Assembly: GCA_964419605.1 (NCBI GenBank)
Contig: CAYQQM010000009.1
Location: 19,235-83,234, forward strand
DNA from: JABFXX01 sp964419605
GTDB taxonomy: Bacteria > Myxococcota_A > Polyangia > Haliangiales > Haliangiaceae
Direction: 5' to 3'
Length of the DNA: 64,000 nt
The position numbers and the translations under genes were made by a program. The notes beneath the pieces were generated by a model. It searched no databases. It saw nothing but the letters and a program-made list of their open reading frames with translations, and was not told where the DNA came from. Positions 17,192 through 24,868 of the stretch are shown here, piece by piece; within the stretch, counting starts at the first letter, position 1; every line of letters begins with the position of its first letter.

Positions 17192-17746
17192 CTAACGATC
17201 GGTTCGACACGTATTCGGATCGTATGTAAGCCCCGGTTCGTAGTGACGGACCAACTTCGTGCCACCGTGTGTGAGAAGGTCGAGCACGAGCTTCCAACGA
17301 CCGCCATCGTGTGGACGCGCGACCACGTCAACGGTGTCGAACATACCCGCCAAGATTCCCTCAGGCAGCGGATACGTCTTATCCCCCTCTTTGAGAACTA
17401 TCCTCTTAGAGGCAGAGGTTGGCGAAAGACTGGTGTTGGAACACGCCTTACCAAGCCCTTTCAGCAGATTCCTGCCGTCATCGAATATTCGCCCGGCGAG
17501 CTTATCCGAAAGAAAGAATTGGTCGAGAGCGGCCACCACCGGATCCTTTTCGCTATCGCTGCTAACGCGATGGAGCAATCCCTTATTTTCCGCCAAGTCC
17601 CACGTCCCCACTGCTTGATGGCTCACCAGGGGTCCCAGAGCGGACGGTCCCTCGGAACGCGCTTGGTGAATGTGCTGATCCGGAAGGCCAATTTCTCCGC
17701 CCTCCCACGTCGGCGGCTGTATGACTGGCACTCGTCCGTAGCCCAT
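17192..17746 (-). CDS. Hypothetical protein
   Basis: 184 residues from ATG 17746. A strong ribosome-binding site (AGGAGGAG, 7-9 nt upstream) supports the start and this strand over the overlapping plus-strand frame. No signal peptide or membrane segment. Notable stretches are SDSEKDPVVAALDQFFLSDK and IFDDGRNLLKGLGKACSNTS. I do not recognise the family. It is divergent from the small gene at 17938, with GC content lower than the neighbouring mfd, which suggests the two may be a later insertion. Confidence 0.6.
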   Translation of the reverse strand: MGYGRVPVIQPPTWEGGEIGLPDQHIHQARSEGPSALGPLVSHQAVGTWDLAENKGLLHRVSSDSEKDPVVAALDQFFLSDKLAGRIFDDGRNLLKGLGKACSNTSLSPTSASKRIVLKEGDKTYPLPEGILAGMFDTVDVVARPHDGGRWKLVLDLLTHGGTKLVRHYEPGLTYDPNTCRTDR

Positions 17747-17937
17747 TATAAACTCCTCCTGCTCATTGCTACCACATGCAACTGTTGCGACAAACTAGAA
17801 CTTTGGGTCGCCATCACGCTTCTGATGCGAACTGCATCAGCCTCGTGACCGAGGTCACAACGTGCAGCGCCGGTCGAAACTTTGTCTTCCCCGTCGAGCC
17901 AGGCCCGTGATATGGAGGATCGTCGCAAGGAGACTCC

Positions 17938-18399
17938 ATGGCGATCCCGCAACCGCTACTCGACCCAAGCCGGCTGATGGCCGATGCGAAGCGCGAAGGC
18001 CTGGATTCACCTGCACGCCCAGCGTACGATGCAGCACAACAGAACAACTTCGGTGCCCGGAATCTACTGTTTGCGCGAACCGGTAGCACAAACGATCTCC
18101 TGCATCCCGTCCAAGCTGAACTACCACTAACCGACGAAGCAATTCACAAACTTGCTCAGACGCGGCTCTTACAAGTGCGTAGGCCAGATGGCGAGTTGCC
18201 TTACTCGATCAGCATCGAGGCGAACGAAACCCGCGGATATGTGATTAAGGTGTTCCCGGCTATAGAGGGGCACGACGAATTCAAAATCGGTTACTCGTTT
18301 CACAAGTACATACCGGTCGTGAAGAACGGTAAGCCGGCTCTCAGTTATGTCGGGACATCCGAAAGGCGATTTTTCGACGTTCCAAAAGGAAAGCACTGA
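17938..18399 (+). CDS. Hypothetical protein
   Basis: 153 residues from ATG 17938, preceded by AAGGAGACTCC, a textbook ribosome-binding site. Soluble; the C-terminal half (LQVRRPDGELPYSISIEANE, ETRGYVIKVFPAIEGHDEFK) reads as a beta-rich small domain. No family recognised. It is divergently arranged with the gene at 17192-17746; the 191-bp region between holds no other gene. Confidence 0.65.
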   Translation: MAIPQPLLDPSRLMADAKREGLDSPARPAYDAAQQNNFGARNLLFARTGSTNDLLHPVQAELPLTDEAIHKLAQTRLLQVRRPDGELPYSISIEANETRGYVIKVFPAIEGHDEFKIGYSFHKYIPVVKNGKPALSYVGTSERRFFDVPKGKH

Positions 18400-18452
18400 C
18401 TGTGCTCGTTGGGCGGTTTGGCTCGTAGTACACGAGAAACATCGCGTTCTAT

Positions 18453-19076
18453 CTAAAGAAACGCCCAGCCGAGGCGAGCGAAAAATTCCGGCGCAAACGC
18501 CACGCCATTCACTGGCCAAGACGATGGGGGCTGCATGTAGTAGCCGGAGCGCGTCACCCGACCGCGTTCGTATCCAACCGATCCGCCGGCCGCAGCTGAA
18601 ACGTACAGGTGGTCGCCCACGAGCCAGCTCCAGCCCACCAGCCCCCGGGTAGCCACGATCGTGGTGGTCGACACAATGTCTTCGTCCAGCGTGCAGTTGT
18701 TCTTGTAGTGGCGGCGCACAAGACCTCCGGCTTCTAGCGACAAGCCGGAAAACCGCTCGCGCGGAAAGTACATCCAGCCTGCGCCGGCATCGAACTGTTT
18801 GCCCGGTGAGCATGCGTCCTCGCCACCCGCCAGCGCAATCAAGAGCGCGCCGTACCCCGGCAGCTGGTACGCGGCGGCGTTCAGCCGCACCACTTGATGG
18901 CGATTGATCGCGATGTAGCCCGACGCCGCCACGGCGACCGGGCCGCTGCTGTCGCTTAAAAGCCAGCTGATCGGCGAGTTGACCGCTACGGCATACTTCG
19001 GTGCCTCGGGCGGCGGTACCGCACCGGCCGTAGCGGAGGTCACAGTGGCTATGACAAGGGAGAATGCGAACTTCAT
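18453..19076 (-). CDS. Exported protein, possible outer-membrane beta-barrel
   Basis: 207 residues from ATG 19076 (MKFAFSLVIATVTSATAGA signal peptide). The body alternates hydrophobic and polar residues with Gly-rich turns (VAVAASGYIAINRHQVVRL, LYVSAAAGGSVGYERGR) and ends in an aromatic residue pattern (FFARLGWAFL) as outer-membrane barrels do. Two Cys (EDACSPG, NNCTLDE). Function unknown. It is divergent from msrP, with a 125-bp gap. Confidence 0.6.
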   Translation of the reverse strand: MKFAFSLVIATVTSATAGAVPPPEAPKYAVAVNSPISWLLSDSSGPVAVAASGYIAINRHQVVRLNAAAYQLPGYGALLIALAGGEDACSPGKQFDAGAGWMYFPRERFSGLSLEAGGLVRRHYKNNCTLDEDIVSTTTIVATRGLVGWSWLVGDHLYVSAAAGGSVGYERGRVTRSGYYMQPPSSWPVNGVAFAPEFFARLGWAFL

Positions 19077-19201
19077 GAACCGCCATCGTTGCAATACTGG
19101 TGCCCTCGTAACCCGGCAGTCCGACAGGTAGTCGCGAACAATACGAAGCTCGAAACTCGCGGTGGCATGGCAGCCATGTCGCATCGCGTGCCAACGGGCG
19201 T

Positions 19202-20170
19202 ATGGTACGGGGCATGGCGAACCCCAGCCTGGAAGGTGAAATTACGCCGCCCGAGCTGTACTTCAACCGCCGGACGCTGCTGCGCGGTGGTCTAGTCGCT
19301 GCGACGACCATGGGAACGGCGCTGTTGTATCGCAAGCTCAATGTCGTCGATCTCGACGATACCCAGATGCCGCCGATTCCGAACCTCGAAAAGCCAGGCA
19401 CTTACACGGTCCCAGGCGAGAAGCTGACCCCGCGCACGTCGATCATCAACTACAACAACTTCTACGAGTTCACGACCGACAAGGACGGAGTTGCGGCCGC
19501 GGCAAAGAACTTCAAGACCACTGGCTGGACGATCGAAGTCGGCGGCATGTGCCACAAACCCCGCACGTTCGATCTCGATAGTTTTAAGCAGCTCGCGCCC
19601 GCCGAGGAGCGCGTGTATCGCCACCGCTGCGTCGAAGCGTGGTCGATGGTCGTCCCATGGGCTGGGTTTTCGGTGTCGAAACTGCTCAACGCCGTGCAGC
19701 CGATCAGCTCGGCGAAATATGTCGCGTTCCAAACGTTGTTTGACCCTGGTCGCATGCCGAACCAGAACTCGAACGCGCTGACGTGGCCGTACATCGAGGG
19801 TCTTCGCATCGACGAAGCGATGCATCCGCTGGCCCTATTTGCGACCGGACTCTACGGCCAGGAGCTGCCACCGCAAGACGGCGCTCCGGTGAAGCTCGTC
19901 GTGCCGTGGAAATACGGCTTTAAGGGCATTAAGTCGATCGTCAAAATCACGCTCGTCGATAAGCAGCCGCCGACCACCTGGTCGGAGTATGGGCCCGACG
20001 AATACGGCTTCTATGCGAACGTGAACCCATCCCACGCCCACCCGCGGTGGAGCCAGGCGACGGAGCAGCGCATTGGCGAGTCGGGCCGTCGGGAAACGCT
20101 GATGTTTAACGGCTACGCGACTGAGGTCGCCAGCCTCTACGGCGGAATGGACCTCGATGTCTTCTTCTAA
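19202..20170 (+). CDS. msrP: Protein-methionine-sulfoxide reductase catalytic subunit MsrP
   Basis: 322 residues (ATG 19214 is an alternative). Molybdopterin enzyme repairing oxidised Met in envelope proteins. The N-terminus carries a Tat-type twin Arg (FNRRTLLRGGLVAATTMGTA). The family opening ITPPELYFNRR, the Mo-ligand Cys in YRHRCVEAWSMVVPWAGF, LPPQDGAPVKLVVPWKYGFK, and the C-terminal NPSHAHPRWSQATEQRIG with RRETLMFNGY are diagnostic. It overlaps the downstream msrQ fusion by 14 nt, showing tight translational coupling. Confidence 0.95.
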   Translation: MVRGMANPSLEGEITPPELYFNRRTLLRGGLVAATTMGTALLYRKLNVVDLDDTQMPPIPNLEKPGTYTVPGEKLTPRTSIINYNNFYEFTTDKDGVAAAAKNFKTTGWTIEVGGMCHKPRTFDLDSFKQLAPAEERVYRHRCVEAWSMVVPWAGFSVSKLLNAVQPISSAKYVAFQTLFDPGRMPNQNSNALTWPYIEGLRIDEAMHPLALFATGLYGQELPPQDGAPVKLVVPWKYGFKGIKSIVKITLVDKQPPTTWSEYGPDEYGFYANVNPSHAHPRWSQATEQRIGESGRRETLMFNGYATEVASLYGGMDLDVFF

Positions 20171-22001
20171 ACTCGGCGATCTACCTCCGCTCTCCCGAGG
20201 GAGTGCTGCGCACCCTGGCGACCCCGGCGACCCTGGCGACCCTGGGAAGTCCCTGACGAGGGGGAAGTCCCTGACGAGGGGGAAGTCCCTGACGAGGGGC
20301 AAAGCCAGGGTTGGCGATAGCCGGTTCGCCAAGTGGCTGGCGATTGCGAACGGACTGGTGCCAGCGCTACTGCTCGCGTGGGACGCTGCGCATCATCAGC
20401 TCGGCGTAAACGACGTGAACTTTGCCATTCGCACCACGGGACTGGTGGGACTGGTGATGCTGGTGCTATCGCTGCTCGTCACGCCGCTCCGCCGGCTCAC
20501 CGGGTGGGCCACTCTGATTTCCGTGCGCCGTAACCTCGGCGTACTCGGCTTTTTCTATATCTGCGTCCACTTCTCGATCTTTTATGGCTGGGATCGCGGC
20601 GGTTCGGTCGCAAGCACCGCGACGGAAATCATCGAGCGCGAGTACTTGTGGTACGGGTTCGGCGCGCTGGTGCTCATGGTGCCGCTGGCGATCACGTCAT
20701 TCGACAGCATGGTCACGCGGCTCGGCGCCAAGCGGTGGAAGCGACTGCATCGCCTCGCGTACGTCATCGCGATCGGCGGCGGCATCCACTACTACCAGCT
20801 CGCGAAGAGCGACAAGCGTCAACCGATCGGATTTCTCGTCGCAATCGGTATGCTACTTGCGTACCGCAGTGTCGCGCACTACCTGGATTTGCGCTCCGAG
20901 GTGAAACGCCTCAATGCCGCCAAGTCGGTCGCGCCGCCGCCCAAGAAGAAGTTCTGGTCAGGCGAGCTTTTGCTTGCCCAAATCTTCGACGAGACCGCAG
21001 ACGTTAAGACGTTTCGGTTTGTCAATCCCGATGGCGGACCGCTGCCGTTCGAATACTTCCCCGGACAGTACCTTACGCTGCGACTCACCCTCGAGGACGG
21101 GCGGCGCATGAACCGCTCGTATACGATCGCATCGCCGCCAACGCGCAACGCCTATTGCGAGATTTCGGTCAAACGGGCCCCGAACGGCAACGGCGGGTCC
21201 AAACACGTTCACGACACGTTCCGCGAAGGCCAGCGGATCAAGATCGCAGCGCCCGCCGGAAAATTCTACTTCGTCGGTACCGAGGCCCCGCGAGTCGTTA
21301 TGCTCGCAGGTGGCATCGGCATCACACCGATGATGTCGGTGATTCGCAGCCTGACCGATCGGGCGTGGAGCGGCGACATCTACTTGCTGTATTCGGTGCG
21401 GACCCAGCGCGACATCGCGTTCGCCGCCGAATTGGCGACCTTGCAAGCCCGCCATTCCAACTTGCATGTCGCGGTGACGCTCACCAACGATCCAAACACG
21501 CCCTGGGATGGAGCGCGCGGTCAGCTCTCTCGCGCGCTCATCACAGGCTTCGTGCCAAACGTCACGCGCGGCCCGGTGATGATGTGCGGTCCCGTTCCGA
21601 TGATGAAGGCGATGCGCGAGCTGCTGGTCGGCATGGGAATCCCCACGGCCCAGATCCATGAGGAAGAATTCGTCTCGACACCCGCCGTTGCCGCAGACGC
21701 AACGGCCGAAAACGAGGCCTCCGAACCACTGCCGGATGGCGCTGTTGCCAACGTAGCCTTCCAGCGCGCCGGCAAGAACGGCGCGCTCGGTGACCTCACG
21801 GTGCTCGAAGCTGCTGAAGAGTGCGGCGTTGCGATTCCGTTCGAATGCCGCTCCGGCATCTGCGGCCAATGCAAGACCCGCCTCATCGAGGGCAACGTGC
21901 GTATGGAGATACAAGACGCGCTCACGCAAAGCGATCGCGCCAGGGGGCTCATCCTCGCATGCCAAGCGCGCGCAGCACGCGATATCGTCGTCGACGCCTG
22001 A
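20157..22001 (+). CDS. msrQ: MsrQ-flavin reductase-ferredoxin fusion feeding MsrP
   Basis: 614 residues. Residues 1-50 are repeat-derived (HPGDPGDPGDPG, then three KSLTRG). Residues 58-245 are the MsrQ/YedZ heme-b membrane domain (FYICVHFSIFY, KRLHRLAYVIAIGGG, HYY; candidate heme ligands His 138, 198, 211). Residues 265-505 are a ferredoxin-reductase unit with FAD motif RSYTIAS (320-326), NAD(P) motif GGIGITP and MMCGPVPMM. Residues 530-614 are a plant-type 2Fe-2S ferredoxin (Cys 564, 569, 572, 602). The chain would carry electrons from cytoplasmic NAD(P)H through FAD, Fe-S and heme to MsrP in one polypeptide. Confidence 0.93.
   Translation: MSSSKLGDLPPLSRGSAAHPGDPGDPGDPGKSLTRGKSLTRGKSLTRGKARVGDSRFAKWLAIANGLVPALLLAWDAAHHQLGVNDVNFAIRTTGLVGLVMLVLSLLVTPLRRLTGWATLISVRRNLGVLGFFYICVHFSIFYGWDRGGSVASTATEIIEREYLWYGFGALVLMVPLAITSFDSMVTRLGAKRWKRLHRLAYVIAIGGGIHYYQLAKSDKRQPIGFLVAIGMLLAYRSVAHYLDLRSEVKRLNAAKSVAPPPKKKFWSGELLLAQIFDETADVKTFRFVNPDGGPLPFEYFPGQYLTLRLTLEDGRRMNRSYTIASPPTRNAYCEISVKRAPNGNGGSKHVHDTFREGQRIKIAAPAGKFYFVGTEAPRVVMLAGGIGITPMMSVIRSLTDRAWSGDIYLLYSVRTQRDIAFAAELATLQARHSNLHVAVTLTNDPNTPWDGARGQLSRALITGFVPNVTRGPVMMCGPVPMMKAMRELLVGMGIPTAQIHEEEFVSTPAVAADATAENEASEPLPDGAVANVAFQRAGKNGALGDLTVLEAAEECGVAIPFECRSGICGQCKTRLIEGNVRMEIQDALTQSDRARGLILACQARAARDIVVDA
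20185..20297 (+). repeat. Palindromic unit plus 9-bp and 18-bp tandem repeats in msrQ 5' end
   Basis: 20185-20221 (CTCCGCTCTCCCGAGGGAGT then GCTGCGCACCCTGGCGA) is closely similar to the 60-bp unit iterated at 24467-24740. It is followed by three 9-bp units (CTGGCGACC type, 20215-20241) and three 18-bp units (GGGAAGTCCCTGACGAGG, 20244-20297), the latter each with an internal GGGA/TCCC symmetry. All are in frame and translated. Confidence 0.85.
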
Positions 22002-22069
22002 CGCTCAGGGAGGCTGAAAAACCCGAAGTTTGGTGAACCTAGTCGTGGGCAGCGCCGCCGGCCGGACGC

Positions 22070-22172
22070 CGAACGCTTGTTGACCGTGCACGGCCATGTT
22101 ACCGAATATTGCACCAATGCCGAGCGCTTGTTGACCGTGCGCGGCCGTGTTACCGAAATATTGCACCAATGC
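22070..22172 (+). repeat. Tandem duplication upstream of and including the PpiC gene start
   Basis: 22070-22120 and 22121-22172 are near-identical 51/52-bp direct repeats (GTTGACCGTGCACGGCCATG versus GTTGACCGTGCGCGGCCGTG), with one inserted A. Each copy ends in GCACCAATGC, so the start-codon context of the downstream gene is duplicated. The interval 22002-22168 holds no other feature. Confidence 0.85.
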
Positions 22173-23152
22173 GAAACCTAGTACACCGGTGGATTTGGCT
22201 GGTACTCTCGGTAGGAGCGGGATGCAGCGAGCGCACTCCCCAATCCTCGCAGCCCGAGCGCGAGAAGGGCACCGCGCTCAGCTCCCCGGGACAACACTCC
22301 GAGGACCTCGCGTTACCGCTCGCGAAAATCGACGACGTTACCATAACGCTTGGGGACTTTAGAGACCGCATGAGCCGCCAGTCACCCTATGTGCGCGCTC
22401 GGTACACGTCGCTCGAGCAAAAACGGGAATTCCTCGAGACCCTTGTTCGATTCGAGATCCTCGCCAAAGAGGCCTACAAGCGCGGTTTCGACAAAGATCC
22501 CAAAGTCGTGAGCGCGATGAAGGAGGCGATGATCGAAAAATTGATGCGCCAGGAATTCGACGCCACCATCACCGCAGACGCCATCAAAGCCGAAGACATG
22601 AAGGCCTATTACGAGGCCAACCTCAGCACGTTCGCGAAGCCCGAGTCCGTTCGGGCTTCGGCGATCATCCTAAAAAACCGTGCCCAGGCGGAGCGCGTAG
22701 CGCAGGAAGCTCAAGGCGACGCCGGGAAAACCAATAAGGGCTTTCGCGAACTGGTGTCGAAGTACTCGGCCGACGAGGAAACCAAACTTCGCGGCGGCGA
22801 CTTGCGGTATTTTGAGCTCACCACCCCCGAACTGCCGGCGTCGGTCGCCAAGGCCGCGTTCCAACTGGCCAACATCGGCGACGTATCCGGTGTAGTGGAC
22901 GCCGGCGAGGGCCTATTTTACATCTTGAAACAGACCGGTCGACGGCCGGCCTCCACGCTTTCGTTTGACGACGCCAAGCCGCAGATCCGCAACACGTTGT
23001 TTAGGCAGCAGCGCCGATCGGCCCAAAACAAATTTGTTGAAGGTCTGCGCGCCAACGCGAAGATTGAGGTCGACAATGCTAGTTTGGCGAAGGTCCAGCT
23101 GGCGGCTTCGGCACCCGAGGGCTCCACCGAAGCCAAGCAACCTGTTCCCTAA
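22169..23152 (+). CDS. PpiC-type peptidyl-prolyl isomerase lipoprotein
   Basis: 327 residues from ATG 22169, chosen for the lipoprotein signal (WIWLVLSVGAGC); an upstream ATG at 22109 would disrupt it. A SurA/PrsA-like N domain (residues 60-150: REFLETLVRFEILAKEAYKR) precedes a parvulin domain at about 165-270 (VRASAIILKNRAQAERVAQE, LRGGDLRYF, FYILKQTGRRP). Parvulin lipoproteins fold outer-membrane proteins. It is 26 bp upstream of surA, forming a chaperone pair. Confidence 0.87.
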   Translation: MRNLVHRWIWLVLSVGAGCSERTPQSSQPEREKGTALSSPGQHSEDLALPLAKIDDVTITLGDFRDRMSRQSPYVRARYTSLEQKREFLETLVRFEILAKEAYKRGFDKDPKVVSAMKEAMIEKLMRQEFDATITADAIKAEDMKAYYEANLSTFAKPESVRASAIILKNRAQAERVAQEAQGDAGKTNKGFRELVSKYSADEETKLRGGDLRYFELTTPELPASVAKAAFQLANIGDVSGVVDAGEGLFYILKQTGRRPASTLSFDDAKPQIRNTLFRQQRRSAQNKFVEGLRANAKIEVDNASLAKVQLAASAPEGSTEAKQPVP

Positions 23153-23178
23153 TCACAACGTCTAAAGGCCTACCCATC

Positions 23179-24192
23179 GTGCGCAACACCGCAATGCTCG
23201 TGGCAGTACTTGTTTGTGGCATCGCTACCGGCGTCGCGGACGCGAGCGACAAGGCATCCTCGACGTCGCGGAACGCGGGGCAAAAACTTCGACTCGAGCG
23301 GGTCGTGGCCATTGTCGACGACGCAGTCATCCTGCAAAGCGAGCTGGAGGCTCGGCTCATGCCGCTGCGCGCCGAGGCTGAACAGATCGCGGATCTCGAT
23401 GAGCGCAAACGCCGCGTCGCCAAGCTCGCGGGTCAAGCTCTCGATGAAATGGTCAACGAAGAGCTCATCGTCCAGGCAGCTCGCAGCGCAAAGATCGAGG
23501 TCGAAAGCTCCGAAGTCCAGGCCGCGGTCGACGAGATTAAGCAACAAAACAAGCTAGACGACGCGGGCCTCGAACAAGCACTCGCGGCGCAGGGCTACAC
23601 CCTCGCGAATTACAAGGCGGATCTCCGCCGCCAAGTTCTCCGGTTTCGAGCGGTCAATCAGATCATCGGACCCAAGGTACAGGTAACCGACGACGACGTG
23701 CGGGCGCGCTACGATCAGCTTCAGCGGCGATCTGAGGCCGTGAGTGCCGTGCGGCTGTCCCACATTCTCATCAAGCTGCCGGAGCACCCGACTGATAAGC
23801 AGCAGAGCGAAGCCAAGGCCAAGGCCACCAAAGCCATCGAACGCGTCAAAGCGGGGGAAGAGTTTGCAAAGGTCGCAGCTGAAATGTCCGACGACGACGG
23901 GACAAAAGCCACTGGCGGAGAACTCGGCTGGTTCGAGCGGGGAAGCATGTCGAATCCCGAGCTTGAGCAAACCGTGTTCTCGATGGACAAAAACGACATT
24001 CGCGGGCCCATTACCGGATCACAGGGCCTCGAAGTCTTCCTGGTCACCGACACAAAGAAGTCCGATCTAAAACCGTTCGCAGAAATGAAGGAACAGTTGC
24101 AGCGCGACCTGCGGCGCCGAGAGTTAGACAAACAGACCCAGGTTTGGGTAGACGAGCTGCGCAAGAAAGCCTACATCGATATCAAGTTATAG
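23179..24192 (+). CDS. surA: SurA-like periplasmic chaperone/peptidyl-prolyl isomerase
   Basis: 337 residues from GTG 23179. Signal peptide at residues 1-22, then the SurA N domain opening RVVAIVDDAVILQSELEARL and EMVNEELIVQAARSAKIEV. One parvulin domain at about 190-295 (VRLSHILIKLPEHPTDKQQS, ATGGELGWFERGSMSNPELE, ITGSQGLEVFLVTD), then the C-terminal helix EMKEQLQRDLRRRELDKQTQ. E. coli SurA has two parvulin domains; one is common in myxobacteria. Same strand and operon as the preceding PpiC lipoprotein. Confidence 0.88.
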   Translation: MRNTAMLVAVLVCGIATGVADASDKASSTSRNAGQKLRLERVVAIVDDAVILQSELEARLMPLRAEAEQIADLDERKRRVAKLAGQALDEMVNEELIVQAARSAKIEVESSEVQAAVDEIKQQNKLDDAGLEQALAAQGYTLANYKADLRRQVLRFRAVNQIIGPKVQVTDDDVRARYDQLQRRSEAVSAVRLSHILIKLPEHPTDKQQSEAKAKATKAIERVKAGEEFAKVAAEMSDDDGTKATGGELGWFERGSMSNPELEQTVFSMDKNDIRGPITGSQGLEVFLVTDTKKSDLKPFAEMKEQLQRDLRRRELDKQTQVWVDELRKKAYIDIKL

Positions 24193-24252
24193 AGGTGGAG
24201 CAGGCACCTAGCCAGTTGTAGGGATTCGATCCATGGTTGTGTACAATGGGCT

Positions 24253-24868
24253 GTGGTCGAAAATCGCCGAACCTCAACCCGTTACGTAGTCGCGCTAAAC
24301 GGGGTCGTTACCATCGATGGCACTTCGCGGGAGTACGCGATCTCGAATCTGTCGATTGGAGGCGCGCTCATCGCGGCCCCTGTAGGAGTCTCAGAGAAAC
24401 TCGCTATGGGGGCGCGACTCCACATCCGCTTTACGATACCTGCGCTCGAGGATCCCACCGATCCATCTCCGCACTCCCCGATCGGGAGTGCTGCGCACCC
24501 AGGCGAAGCCGGGGTTATCGATCCTCNNNNNNNNNNNNNNNNNNNNNNNNNNNNNNNNNNNNNNNNNNNNNNNNNNNNNNNNNNNNNNNNNNNNNNNNNN
24601 NNNNNNNNNNNNNNNNNNNNNNNNNNCTCCGCACTCCCGGATCGGGAGTGCTGCGCACCCAGGCGAAGCCGGGGTTATCGATCCTCCTCCGCACTCCCGG
24701 ATCGGGAGTGCTGCGCACCCAGGCGAAGCCGGGGTTATCGAAGTCGGTGCCCGAGTGGCCTGGAGCGACAACAACCTGGCCGGCATCCATTTCGACGGCT
24801 TGCGTGCGCGTGAGGTATGGGCGCTAAACCAGTATTTCGAGCAACTGTCGTCGTCAACGCGGTTGTAG
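24253..24868 (+). CDS. PilZ-domain protein with internal tandem-repeat insertion and gap
   Basis: GTG start at 24253. The PilZ c-di-GMP-binding signature begins with ENRRTSTRYVVALNG (RxxxR) and continues ISNLSIGGALIAAPVGVSEK (D/N-x-S-x-x-G). After FTIPALEDPTD the frame enters repeats coding PHSRIGSAAHPGEAGVIDP, contains the 100-N gap, then resumes PilZ at VIEVGARVAWSDNNLAGIHF and stops at 24868. The frame differs across the gap only by the placeholder length. So a normal-sized PilZ domain is split between two strands by a 60-bp repeat. The 3' end overlaps the next gene by 52 nt in another frame. Confidence 0.8.
24467..24740 (+). repeat. 60-bp palindromic tandem repeat inside the PilZ gene
   Basis: Units at 24467-24526, 24627-24686 and a shortened one at 24687-24740, with the gap between the first and second. 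Each contains the palindrome GCACTCCCG-GAT-CGGGAGTGC (9-bp arms; one unit has CCCCGAT), followed by GCGCACCCAGGCGAAGCC. Sixty is a multiple of three, so extra copies keep the frame, each adding 20 residues. A related unit occurs at 20185. Confidence 0.92.
24527..24626. other. Assembly gap, 100 N
   Basis: Exactly 100 N between identical 60-bp repeat units. The real distance is unknown and probably reflects collapsed repeats. Confidence 0.98.

Noticed and set aside
20958..21965. Minus-strand open frame of 335 codons
   Set aside because: Antisense to the reductase/ferredoxin part of the MsrQ fusion, which has intact FAD, NAD and Fe-S motifs; the minus frame shows no family features.
24467..24740. 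Possible CRISPR array
   Set aside because: Repeats are directly tandem 60-bp units without variable spacers, lie in frame within a PilZ gene, and there are no cas genes.
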